NCBI GenBank assembly: GCA_964562985.1
Contig: CAZLWE010000094.1
Location: 1-8,549, forward strand
Length of the DNA: 8,549 bases
Direction: 5' to 3'
Origin: SHLQ01 sp964562985
Lineage (GTDB): Bacteria > Actinomycetota > Acidimicrobiia > Acidimicrobiales > SHLQ01
Positions 1 through 5,948 of the stretch are shown piece by piece. Both the position numbers and the translations under genes were made by a program. The first letter of the stretch is position 1, and every line of letters starts with the position of its first letter. The notes beneath the pieces are model-generated. The model was given only the letters and a program-made list of their open reading frames with translations, was not told where the DNA came from and did not search any database.

Positions 1-41
1 TCTTAATCCGCAGGTTCCGGGTTCAAGTCCCGGGGGGCGTA
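1..41 (+). tRNA. tRNA-Lys (anticodon CTT), 3' part only
   Basis: The window opens inside a tRNA gene. The first base is T33 of the anticodon loop, followed by anticodon CTT at bases 2-4, A37 and A38, the 3' strand of the anticodon stem (TCCGC, 7-11), a five-base variable loop (12-16), and a complete T arm (stem CCGGG 17-21, loop TTCAAGT 22-28, stem CCCGG 29-33). The 3' acceptor strand GGGGCGT (34-40) and discriminator A (41) follow. CCA is not encoded. CTT decodes the lysine codon AAG, the preferred Lys codon in high-GC genomes. The D arm and 5' acceptor strand lie outside the window, so the assignment rests on the anticodon and T arm alone. Confidence 0.85.
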
Positions 42-48
42 CAACGAA

Positions 49-97
49 AAATCCCCGGCTCCTCGACGAAGTTGCGGGGTCGGGGATTTCTTCTTTT
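49..97 (+). terminator. Rho-independent terminator after tRNA-Lys
   Basis: A nine-base perfect inverted repeat, AAATCCCCG (49-57) and CGGGGATTT (81-89), encloses a 23-base loop and is followed by a T-rich run (CTTCTTTTT, 90-98). It starts eight bases after the tRNA and has the G+C-rich stem and U tract of an intrinsic terminator, so it very probably ends the tRNA transcript. The A-rich left edge also gives a T tract on the opposite strand. Confidence 0.8.
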
Positions 98-220
98 TGG
101 GCCTAATTGCTCCGTGGTAAAGGAGTTCCGTCTTCGCCGCTTCAAAGGCAGCGCCGTCGTTTCACAAACATGGGCGCACATGACCCTTAAGCGGTCCTGG
201 CAAACAGTCGAGACTCCCCT

Positions 221-841
221 ATGGCGCGCACGACACTTCAGCGGCTAATCGAGGTCGCTACGGTCCACCCCAATGACCTGATCCACAAGAGCCTCGGCGT
301 CCCCGACAGAATTCATGGCCTCGTGCTCAGCGCAACCGGCGCTCTCGCTCTCGAGAGCGGCCACACTCTTCGAGAGACCCATCAGGTCCACCACCGAAAG
401 CTCCACACACGCGTCGACCCAGAAGGCTATATCGACGAGTTCAGCAATCTCCGAGCACTTGGTGAGGGCCCCCTCTACAAGCACTACAGCCGAGCGTGGG
501 TTGTCGTAGAGGCCCTCTGGGCGCAATCGATGGTAATTGCTGCCCTCGTGTTCGGGTGGAGGTACCCCGCGTTTGGCACCTACATCGCCTTGATCGTTCT
601 CGGCAGTTGGTCCTTTCCATATGTTGGGGTCAAGCTCGTCCACAGCGATCCTGGCGACAACGTCCTCAACGGCACGATCACCCTCCGCGGCAGGTTCATC
701 TCCTGGATTGGATGTGGCCTTACCTTCCACCTCGAACATCACCTCTACCCTCGGGTCCCAGGCCACAAACTCCGCCACCTTGCCCCACGACTCGACAAGC
801 ACCTGGCTGAAGCCGGGGTCGAACCGGTACGCATGCTCTAG
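221..841 (+). CDS. Fatty acid desaturase-like protein, N-terminally short (possible remnant)
   Basis: The 206-residue product matches the C-terminal two thirds of membrane fatty acid desaturase/hydroxylase-type di-iron enzymes. The second histidine box is HQVHH (residues 54-58), preceded by the family-like ALESGHTLRETH context, and the third is HLEHHLYP (170-177). Between them lie two hydrophobic helices, about 92-112 and 117-140. The family's first box, usually HDxxH, aligns with N18-D19-L-I-H22, so its first histidine is replaced by Asn. Normal members carry about 60-100 further residues with membrane helices before this point. Here an in-frame TAA at 188-190 blocks extension, and no clear ribosome site precedes the ATG at 221. 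The rest of the frame is intact with coding-like base use. A short active variant, a degrading gene, or an upstream frameshift are all possible; activity is doubtful. The gene converges on the surface-protein gene ending at 920. Confidence 0.68.
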   Translation: MARTTLQRLIEVATVHPNDLIHKSLGVPDRIHGLVLSATGALALESGHTLRETHQVHHRKLHTRVDPEGYIDEFSNLRALGEGPLYKHYSRAWVVVEALWAQSMVIAALVFGWRYPAFGTYIALIVLGSWSFPYVGVKLVHSDPGDNVLNGTITLRGRFISWIGCGLTFHLEHHLYPRVPGHKLRHLAPRLDKHLAEAGVEPVRML

Positions 842-919
842 GGCGGGGGCTCCCCTGCTCGGCTCTTCACCACACGGGGACCCATTTCAGTCCGACGAAT
901 CACTGGGTGCTCAGATGAG

Positions 920-1453
920 TCACCGGAGCTGCCAGACCGCCCCGGCGAGAACGAAAATGACAACGCCCGCTCCCACAATCACTGGCACTCCAATGCCACC
1001 GCTGCTGTTGTCCTCCGCTGCCGGCGTGGACTCTGATGCCGGGGCGGACTCTGGTTCCGGCGTGGACTCCGCTGCCGGCGTGGACTCTGATGCCGGGGCG
1101 GACTCTTGTTCCGGGGTGGACTCTTGTTCCGGCGTGGACTCTTGTGCAACAACGACCTCACATTCACGGATCACGCCGATCGCAGTACTTCCAAAGGTTC
1201 GCTCCTCCGGGAGCCAGCGAACCGAAGAACCCTGCGGCACCGGAATCACAGCTCCGTCGTCATGTATCACGCCCGGACCACCGTCGATCGAGAGTTCAAA
1301 TGGGACGCCAGAGTTGTTTCGCCATTCGCACGCGCCGTCTGGACCATCGGCCTGGTCGAACGTGATAGCGGATCCCTGTGCTGCTGCTGGGGCGCTGGGG
1401 GCAAGAGTCACAATCCCAAGAGCAACCGCGAGCAACAATTTGCGTGCCTTCAT
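920..1453 (-). CDS. Secreted, membrane-anchored protein with Glu/Ser/Thr/Pro/Ala repeat stalk
   Basis: The 177-residue product begins with a typical Sec signal peptide: MKARK, a hydrophobic run (residues 6-20), and an APAAA-Q cleavage region near residues 21-26. A small extracellular domain follows (about 27-104) with two cysteines, C42 and C98, that could form a disulfide. Then come seven six-residue repeats of the ESTPEQ/ESAPAS/ESTPAA type (105-146), and a C-terminal hydrophobic helix (about 156-174, VPVIVGAGVVIFVLAGAV) ending in WQLR. The predicted topology is an extracytoplasmic domain on a flexible stalk held by a C-terminal membrane helix. No LPxTG or lipobox is visible. The frame stays open to 1537, but the ATG at 1453 puts the signal peptide at the N-terminus, so I chose it; an ATG at 1477 is the alternative. 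I do not recognise the globular domain and assign no function. Confidence 0.75.
   Translation of the reverse strand: MKARKLLLAVALGIVTLAPSAPAAAQGSAITFDQADGPDGACEWRNNSGVPFELSIDGGPGVIHDDGAVIPVPQGSSVRWLPEERTFGSTAIGVIRECEVVVAQESTPEQESTPEQESAPASESTPAAESTPEPESAPASESTPAAEDNSSGGIGVPVIVGAGVVIFVLAGAVWQLR
1016..1141 (-). repeat. In-frame tandem repeat: 54-bp units built of 18-bp subunits
   Basis: This stretch encodes the stalk of the secreted protein. Bases 1016-1069 and 1070-1123 are two 54-bp copies differing at only two positions. A further 18-bp unit (1124-1141) repeats the last third. Each 18-bp subunit encodes six residues starting Glu-Ser, giving seven subunits in all. The length being a multiple of three keeps the frame through any gain or loss of units. 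Confidence 0.9.
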
Positions 1454-1523
1454 CGCCCCATACTTTCTCAACTGCATACCATCTGTACGACGCGCGAGAT
1501 CATACCCCCACCGGTTAGCTCTA

Positions 1524-1545
1524 GAGGAGCAGCTCAATGCTCCTC
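1524..1545. repeat. Inverted repeat GAGGAGC-N8-GCTCCTC
   Basis: Perfect seven-base arms (1524-1530 and 1539-1545) flank an eight-base spacer, about 70-90 bases upstream of the secreted-protein start. No T tract follows on either strand, so it is not a classic terminator. It could be an operator or an RNA hairpin in a leader; function is unknown. Confidence 0.4.
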
Positions 1546-1756
1546 CAACGTGGCTTGATGACGTCAGCTCTGGATGTATGGGCGGTGTGTGTAGTACTTC
1601 GGTCGATCGTCCAAGCGAAGATGAAGCCAGGGAACGCTGCTACCAGATGTGCTGACCCATACTGGAACATCATTGAGTCGTTGCCGGACAGCTACAGCTG
1701 CCTGAGCCTTTGGAACGGTCTACACATCTTCCCTGCAAGCGCCGAGCTGAACGGGA

Positions 1757-1762
1757 TACGAT
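1757..1762 (+). promoter_or_regulatory. Candidate -10 box (TACGAT) for a leaderless reductase mRNA
   Basis: TACGAT matches the actinobacterial TANNNT -10 pattern and ends six bases before the GTG at 1769. In leaderless genes the transcript starts about six to eight bases after the -10 box, which would be at or beside this GTG. The absence of a Shine-Dalgarno sequence before the GTG agrees. No good -35 box is visible, so the call is tentative. Confidence 0.4.
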
Positions 1763-1768
1763 GGCCAC

Positions 1769-2239
1769 GTGAGCGAACAAGCCTTCTTGCCACCCCGTCC
1801 CGTGATCCGGTTCGCGTGGAGGGCTCATCGGGCACTCTTTCGTTGGAGCAACGGCCGCCTTGGCCTGCGCGAATACACCATCGACGAGGAGGGTCTCGCC
1901 GAACTGACGACGATCGGCCGCAAAAGCGGAAAACCCCGGCCTGTGATGATCGCCTATTTCACCGATGGCGACGACTACGTGACGCTTGCAATGAATGGTT
2001 GGGACCCGGCGGAGCCTCAGTGGTGGCTCAACCTCCTCGCCGACGAACGGGGCACACTTACGCTCCCACACGGGAAAGTCGACGTCATCGCTCGAGCAGC
2101 CGCCGAAGGCGAGGAGCACGATCGCCTTTGGCAGCGCTGGCGAGAACTCGACAACCACACCGACCGTCAGTCGTATCGACGCCCAGGCGGCACCGCGGTC
2201 GTCATCTTGTCGCCGGTGGCAACCACATCTACAATCTAA
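1769..2239 (+). CDS. Deazaflavin (F420)-dependent nitroreductase family protein, Ddn-like
   Basis: The 156-residue product has the length and motif order of the Ddn/F420H2-dependent quinone reductase family, a small split beta-barrel of actinobacteria. Visible motifs are TTIGRKSGKPRPV (residues 47-59), expected to contact the cofactor phosphate; the strand-rich VMIAYFTDGDDYVTLAMNGW (59-78); PAEPQWWLNLLAD (80-92), the family's 'NGG-x-P-x-WY-x-NL' region; and a C-terminal VVILSP strand (144-149). Members use reduced F420, or in some cases other flavins, to reduce quinones, nitroaromatics or other substrates; the native substrate cannot be read here. The start is GTG, because the nearby ATG at 1761 is closed after three codons. 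The gene is monocistronic and a hairpin follows the stop codon directly. Confidence 0.88.
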   Translation: MSEQAFLPPRPVIRFAWRAHRALFRWSNGRLGLREYTIDEEGLAELTTIGRKSGKPRPVMIAYFTDGDDYVTLAMNGWDPAEPQWWLNLLADERGTLTLPHGKVDVIARAAAEGEEHDRLWQRWRELDNHTDRQSYRRPGGTAVVILSPVATTSTI

Positions 2240-2241
2240 AA

Positions 2242-2260
2242 TCGAGCTCGGTCAGCTCGA
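2242..2260 (+). terminator. Hairpin just after the reductase stop codon
   Basis: TCGAGCT (2242-2248) and AGCTCGA (2254-2260) form a perfect seven-base stem with a five-base loop, starting three bases after the stop codon. There is no T tract, which is common for hairpin-type terminators in high-GC actinobacteria. The following 229 bases up to 2489 hold no gene I can support. Confidence 0.45.
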
Positions 2261-2489
2261 CACATGCGATGATTGGCCAGACCACGAGCAACCGGAACAA
2301 CCGGAAAGCGGAGCGCCCACTAATTCCGTCGTCGTTCGAAGAGCGTGATGTCGACCTGAACGTAATCGGGTCGACCGTGTCGCTACTCAACACACCGAAC
2401 CGACTCATCCGATCGGAACCGAGGTCTACATGCGCGGCGCCAGCGAGTGGACGACCGCACCGTCGTAACAACGCTGACGCAGCTGAGCT

Positions 2490-4070
2490 TCATACTCCCC
2501 GCAGTGCGTTGCGGGTGATTTGCGCGACTTGCTCATCGTCCGCGAGCCCGAACACCCAGTCGGTTGTGCCGATCGTGACGACGTTGTCGCCAACGGTTGC
2601 TATCACCGAGTTTCCGTTGCGAGCTCGTAGCAACGGGTCGGGGTCATCGGCGAACACGCGCTCGGCAATGAACTCGAGGTCGCCCTGGTCGCTGAGCGCG
2701 GCGATCGACTTTGGATACTCCCCCACGCCGACGTTCCCCGACGGCACCCAACCCACGATCTCGGTCGACTCGGGCACACCTCGCCGTAGGGCATCGTCGC
2801 TGGGTTGGGCCTGGTGGTAGTCGTCGAGGGTTAGTGGACAACCGACGGTTTCGTACCCGACGATCCCGTGGTCACGCCCGACGACGTCGCCATAACGAAG
2901 CCACGTATCGGCGAAGAGCCAGTGGTCGGGACGAGACACCAAGTACCCGCCGACACCTTGGGGTGTTGCCTGCCCGAAGCGGTGATACAACCCAAACGCG
3001 GAGCCTGCCCCGAGCAGCGTCCACTCCGGTTCTCCGATCAGAGGATCGGCCCACATGCCGGTGACCGGCCCCGGGTGACGCGGGTCGTTCTCGGCCTGAT
3101 CGCCCGTCGACGCCGGGTCGTCGGGGTCCGGCTGGCTCGCATACTTGTGACAGACCATGGTCGGCCCCGAGTTGATGCCCGAACTATGTCGCACTCGCCA
3201 GAAGATGGTGTTGCCCGAGAACGACACCAGTCGCCCACCCCCGGCCACGTGTTGCTCAAGCGCAGCACGTTCGGGCCCAGACCAGTACTCGTCATGGCCA
3301 ACGAGCACCACCGTCTCGTAACGATCGAGCAAAGCCGGCCCCGTCTCGAGATCCGAAGAGACTGCGTAGTCGAACGCGAACCCGTCGCCCTCGGCCCACT
3401 CCACGAAACGTCGGCCGTGTGAATACCAGCCGGTCGAGCCAATGCCCGACGGATAGTTCTTGGCCGTCCGATATTCCTGGAACGCCTCACCATCGGCGTC
3501 GGGAATCTCCCCGAACCGGGTGGGGCGAGACTTGCGATCGTCGCGCTCGTCATCTGGTGGCGCCGGTCGGCACAACATCCCCCGGGCTACCGGGCGGTGA
3601 AACGACACCGCAGTGCCGCCGGTGTACAAGCTCTTCCCGCCCCAGGTGTTGTACGCGTTCCACGTGTTCGTGGGCAGCACGTACAACATCGACGCGCCCG
3701 CACCCCGGACGACGAAGCCCGCATGCGCAACGGCCCGTGCCGGGTCAGCACCATCGGCGGTCAAGGTCACCAGGTAGAAGCCCGACGCCCACTCGTCGGC
3801 CACCTTCACTTCGAGCGCTACAGGCCAACCACAACCATTCGCGTCCGCGTCCGCTGGCGGCTCGTGAAACTCGCCAGGCAGGCCAGCCTCTTCGTAGACG
3901 ACCACTCGTTCGCCACCCCAACGCTCAATGCGTACCGACCACGACGCGGCCCGAGTCGACACGTGCAAGTCGAGCTTCTCCCCTGGAGCGACGCTGAGCG
4001 TCCCCGGATACCCCTCGATGTCATCAACGAAGGTCTGATCATCGCTACGGGCCGCTCCGGGATTCGCCAT
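2490..4070 (-). CDS. N,N-dimethylformamidase large-subunit-like protein (DMFA2 C-terminal domain family)
   Basis: The 526-residue product resembles the C-terminal catalytic region of the N,N-dimethylformamidase large subunit, a mononuclear-iron amidohydrolase. An N-terminal beta-rich domain of about 120 residues (IEGYPGTLSVAPGEKLDLHVS near the start) precedes the catalytic-type domain, with TWNAYNTWGGKSLY (136-149), GHDEYW (258-263), a glycine-rich GGGRLVSFSGNTIFWR stretch (277-292), and C-terminal VTIGTTDWVFGL (498-509). In the studied enzyme iron is held by two Tyr and one Glu; E261 in GHDEYW and Y140 are the likely equivalents here, while the second Tyr is unassigned. The true large subunit is over 700 residues and pairs with a small subunit; neither the extra N-terminal part nor a small-subunit homologue is seen. 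No signal peptide is visible, so it is probably cytoplasmic. ATG at 4070 was chosen; an in-frame GTG at 4100 would add ten residues. The substrate is unknown. Confidence 0.8.
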   Translation of the reverse strand: MANPGAARSDDQTFVDDIEGYPGTLSVAPGEKLDLHVSTRAASWSVRIERWGGERVVVYEEAGLPGEFHEPPADADANGCGWPVALEVKVADEWASGFYLVTLTADGADPARAVAHAGFVVRGAGASMLYVLPTNTWNAYNTWGGKSLYTGGTAVSFHRPVARGMLCRPAPPDDERDDRKSRPTRFGEIPDADGEAFQEYRTAKNYPSGIGSTGWYSHGRRFVEWAEGDGFAFDYAVSSDLETGPALLDRYETVVLVGHDEYWSGPERAALEQHVAGGGRLVSFSGNTIFWRVRHSSGINSGPTMVCHKYASQPDPDDPASTGDQAENDPRHPGPVTGMWADPLIGEPEWTLLGAGSAFGLYHRFGQATPQGVGGYLVSRPDHWLFADTWLRYGDVVGRDHGIVGYETVGCPLTLDDYHQAQPSDDALRRGVPESTEIVGWVPSGNVGVGEYPKSIAALSDQGDLEFIAERVFADDPDPLLRARNGNSVIATVGDNVVTIGTTDWVFGLADDEQVAQITRNALRGV

Positions 4071-4139
4071 AACCCAAGCTTGCCCCAAGTCCAGCGCCAC
4101 CCCAAGCAGTCAGGCACGGAGCCTGGGCATCGTCTGTGG

Positions 4140-4283
4140 CTAGCGCTTGGGCTTCGAACCCATCCCGGTGCAGCCGTCGACCCCGGCGTTCGCCTGTTTG
4201 GCGAGCTTCTTGGCCACCTGGGCTCGTCGCTTGTTCTTCGGACTCGTGAGGCCCTTGACCACCGCTTTGCGTTTTCCTGTCAT
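4140..4283 (-). CDS. Small Lys/Arg-rich hypothetical protein (47 aa)
   Basis: Starting at the ATG at 4283, the product is 47 residues with 10 Lys, 4 Arg and a single Asp, so it is strongly basic. It opens MTGKRKAVVKGL and ends MGSKPKR, with an amphipathic-looking KRRAQVAKKLAKQ segment (residues 18-30). The third codon positions are mostly G or C, as in the neighbours, which supports real coding. The frame can extend to a TTG at 4325, but ATG is preferred. The gene lies 69 bases upstream of the dimethylformamidase-like ATG on the same strand and may be co-transcribed with it. The charge suggests nucleic-acid or ribosome binding, but I do not recognise the family and see no resemblance to the dimethylformamidase small subunit. 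It could still be a chance frame. Confidence 0.5.
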   Translation of the reverse strand: MTGKRKAVVKGLTSPKNKRRAQVAKKLAKQANAGVDGCTGMGSKPKR

Positions 4284-4336
4284 GCCCTGACTTCGGACGA
4301 TGCGCCCGGCGCCTTGAGTCGGCAACGCCGCTAAAT

Positions 4337-4350
4337 GAACCCGTTGGTTC
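4337..4350. repeat. Short inverted repeat GAACC-CGTT-GGTTC in a divergent intergenic region
   Basis: Five-base perfect arms around a four-base spacer sit in the 102-base gap between the leftward basic-protein gene and the rightward membrane-protein gene. The position suits an operator for either promoter. The arms are short enough that chance is a real possibility. Confidence 0.3.
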
Positions 4351-4385
4351 TTGTTGACCTAACGTGGGTCCGTCATGCTTGAGTC

Positions 4386-5402
4386 ATGAGTGACTCGCTC
4401 CACACGCCGGACCGGCCAAACGATGAAATTCGTTTCGGCGACGGCGAAGAGCCGGACTGGGACCGGTTCTTGGAGTCTCACTTCTATGTCTCGCTTCTCG
4501 ATGGCGGAGATGGCGGACCACCAGCGCCTCTCATCAAGTCGAACCCCAGGATCAACGATGGCGAACCCTACTTCGTGCTGAGTTCTGGCCTGCGAGACCA
4601 GGCTCAGGGCGCAGGCGAACTGTCGGAAACCTATGTCAGCGGCCGCCAAGCACTCAGCCTTACTCCCCCTGGCGTCAGCATCCTCGTCGATGACTTTTCG
4701 CTACGAGCAACGAGCGACCAGATCGCGTACCTACGAGCGGAAATCCAACGGCTCGGAGACCCGAATCTGATCCTCGAAGACTTGATGGTCAGGTTCGGTT
4801 TCACCGCCGAAGATCTCGAGGCGAACCGCGCAGGCAAACTCTCAACCCGTCAACGGAACCGCCTCCTCGAACAGCCAGGCCACACTTCTGATCTCGGGGT
4901 GGGCGCATGTGTCGCCATAGCGGCAGCTGCGCTGTCCTTCGGCGCCACCGTCAACAGCTCTGCAATTACACACTTGCTTGTCGCCGCCGTCACGTTCGTG
5001 GTGGCATTTGCCCTGTTCTTCGGGCACTGGTGGTACCAGCACCGATATCCGCTTGGCGAAAACCGAGTACAGGTACTCGTCGCCGAGACGAATCAGTCGA
5101 AGCACCCAACAAAGACCAAGATGCTCTCCCAAGTGGGCCGGGGCCTCGGCAGCCGTTGGCTTCCGGTTGCAATTCCAGAAGGAATGCTGGTCCGCCTGTA
5201 CTGGAACGCGGGCGCAGGCAACGAAACATTGGTGCACAGTATCGAGCCCGCACGAGTCGGCGATCTCGACAACGACCGTCCGCGAAACCGCCTCACGTTC
5301 GCACTCTTGACGATCCTCACCGTGGCACTCTTCGCCTTCGGCCTATACCTCCGACGCAACGGCCTACCGTGGTTAGTGGAGCTAGACATTCAAGGCCCCT
5401 AG
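4386..5402 (+). CDS. Membrane protein of unknown function, three predicted helices
   Basis: The 338-residue product is not one I recognise. An acidic, soluble N-terminal part of about 165 residues comes first, including a likely helical segment (108-165) with many charged residues and the stretch RAGKLSTRQRNRLLE. Two closely spaced hydrophobic helices follow (about 170-188 and 196-214, the second ending FFGHWWYQHRY). A soluble loop of about 85 residues (220-302) contains a KHPTKTK cluster and PVAIPEGMLVRLYW. A last helix (303-322) leads to a short tail ending DIQGP. There is no signal peptide; charge distribution suggests a cytoplasmic N-terminal domain, but topology is not settled. ATG at 4386 is the first in-frame start; an ATG at 4374 is in another frame and closes quickly. 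The gene ends only 18 bases from the convergent tautomerase gene, with no terminator between. Confidence 0.75.
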   Translation: MSDSLHTPDRPNDEIRFGDGEEPDWDRFLESHFYVSLLDGGDGGPPAPLIKSNPRINDGEPYFVLSSGLRDQAQGAGELSETYVSGRQALSLTPPGVSILVDDFSLRATSDQIAYLRAEIQRLGDPNLILEDLMVRFGFTAEDLEANRAGKLSTRQRNRLLEQPGHTSDLGVGACVAIAAAALSFGATVNSSAITHLLVAAVTFVVAFALFFGHWWYQHRYPLGENRVQVLVAETNQSKHPTKTKMLSQVGRGLGSRWLPVAIPEGMLVRLYWNAGAGNETLVHSIEPARVGDLDNDRPRNRLTFALLTILTVALFAFGLYLRRNGLPWLVELDIQGP

Positions 5403-5420
5403 GTTCCTCTCTGCTGTACC

Positions 5421-5801
5421 TCAGGCGTACTGGCCTTCGCCGTTGCCGAGGGACCAGTCCTGGGGGTGCACCTCGACCAGGTTGACCACGATGTCTTCGG
5501 GACGGACGTCGAGACTGTCGCTCAGCCGTTCGGCAATCTTGGCGTAGAGCGCCTTCTTTTGGTCGGTAGATCGACCGTGATTGAGGGCTATCTGGATGAA
5601 GATGACGTCCTCAGAACGATCGATCCCGAGGTAGCTTCCGCTGTTGTTGATGTTCTCAGGTTTGTGTTCGGAGATCGTCGCGAACCGGTCATCTTCAGGA
5701 ATATTGATCGTGTCACGCATGGCGAGGTAGACCTGTTCCATCAACGTTGTGCGGTACTCGACCGACTTACCTTCAGTCATTGATATCTGGGTGAAGGGCA
5801 C
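5421..5801 (-). CDS. Tautomerase-superfamily protein (Tautomerase_2 / malonate semialdehyde decarboxylase-like)
   Basis: The frame is open further upstream to 5918, but the GTG at 5801 has a perfect AGGAGG six bases ahead and is followed directly by Pro. Removal of formyl-Met would expose Pro1, the catalytic base or acid of the tautomerase superfamily, so this start is strongly preferred. The 125-residue mature chain (PFTQISMTEGKS...) matches the Tautomerase_2 type in length and motifs: IPEDDRF (33-39, with D37), YLGIDRSEDVIFIQI (56-70), HGRSTDQKKALYAKIAERL (74-92), and a C-terminal DWSLGNGEGQY (114-124). D37 agrees with the functional Asp37 of malonate semialdehyde decarboxylase. That enzyme uses two nearby arginines (73 and 75); here only one Arg, R76, is seen, with N73-H74 beside it. 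A tautomerase or decarboxylase role is likely, but the substrate is unknown. It is transcribed divergently from aguB. Confidence 0.87.
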   Translation of the reverse strand: MPFTQISMTEGKSVEYRTTLMEQVYLAMRDTINIPEDDRFATISEHKPENINNSGSYLGIDRSEDVIFIQIALNHGRSTDQKKALYAKIAERLSDSLDVRPEDIVVNLVEVHPQDWSLGNGEGQYA

Positions 5802-5807
5802 GCGGTG

Positions 5808-5813
5808 CCTCCT
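5808..5813 (-). promoter_or_regulatory. Ribosome binding site AGGAGG deciding the tautomerase start
   Basis: On the minus strand AGGAGG is followed by six bases (CACCGC) and then GTG-CCC. It is a full anti-16S match at good spacing, in a window where most starts have weak or no Shine-Dalgarno. It fixes translation so that the next residue is the catalytic proline. Confidence 0.85.
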
Positions 5814-5910
5814 AGCTAGAAGTTCGGGTACGCCACTACACCACAATTTCGCATGATCCGGCTGCGTGGCCGAATCCTCCGACGAGGAGTCCACTCGCTC
5901 ACTGGCGAGG

Positions 5911-5940
5911 TGGACCACTGCTGAACGTTGCCCCTACCGT
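5911..5940 (+). promoter_or_regulatory. Candidate promoter of aguB-aguA, probably leaderless
   Basis: TGGACC (5911-5916) resembles a -35 TTGACC and lies 18 bases before TACCGT (5935-5940), a TANNNT -10 box. The aguB ATG begins eight bases after the -10 box, which puts the expected transcription start at or next to the ATG. No Shine-Dalgarno precedes this ATG, which agrees with a leaderless mRNA. Confidence 0.5.
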
Positions 5941-5948
5941 GGGGCATC

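Larger units (their letters stand above)
1454..1768. other. Intergenic gap (315 bp) between divergent genes
   Basis: No convincing gene is seen here. Long open frames in the area overlap neighbouring genes and have poor composition. The gap should hold the promoters of the leftward secreted-protein gene and the rightward reductase gene. Visible structures are a seven-base inverted repeat at 1524-1545 and the palindrome TGACGTCA at 1559-1566. A -10-like box for the reductase lies at 1757-1762. No tRNA or other RNA gene was recognised. Confidence 0.5.

Noticed and set aside
1..41. tRNA 3' end as a possible integration (att) site for a mobile element
   Set aside because: No integrase, no second copy of the tRNA 3' end and no phage or plasmid genes are seen in the window; the tRNA is followed by a normal terminator.
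842..919. GGGG-GCT-CCCC hairpin at 845-855 as a terminator between convergent genes
   Set aside because: The stem is only four bases, has no T tract, and could arise by chance in a G/C-rich stretch.
621..1655. Long plus-strand open frame rich in Asp, Ser and Gly
   Set aside because: It is the reverse-strand reading of the secreted protein's repeat stalk and overlaps the desaturase-like gene in another frame. It has no recognisable domain or ribosome site.
2451..2466. ACGAC-N6-GTCGT inverted repeat as terminator for the dimethylformamidase-like gene
   Set aside because: Five-base arms without a T tract are too weak to support a call.
2229..2471. 80-residue minus-strand open frame
   Set aside because: It starts inside the reductase gene's 3' end, has low-complexity Arg/Ser content, no ribosome site and no recognisable motif.
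3038..3997. Long Arg/Pro-rich open frames on both strands inside the dimethylformamidase-like gene
   Set aside because: They are typical high-GC shadow frames; the real gene carries family motifs through the entire region.
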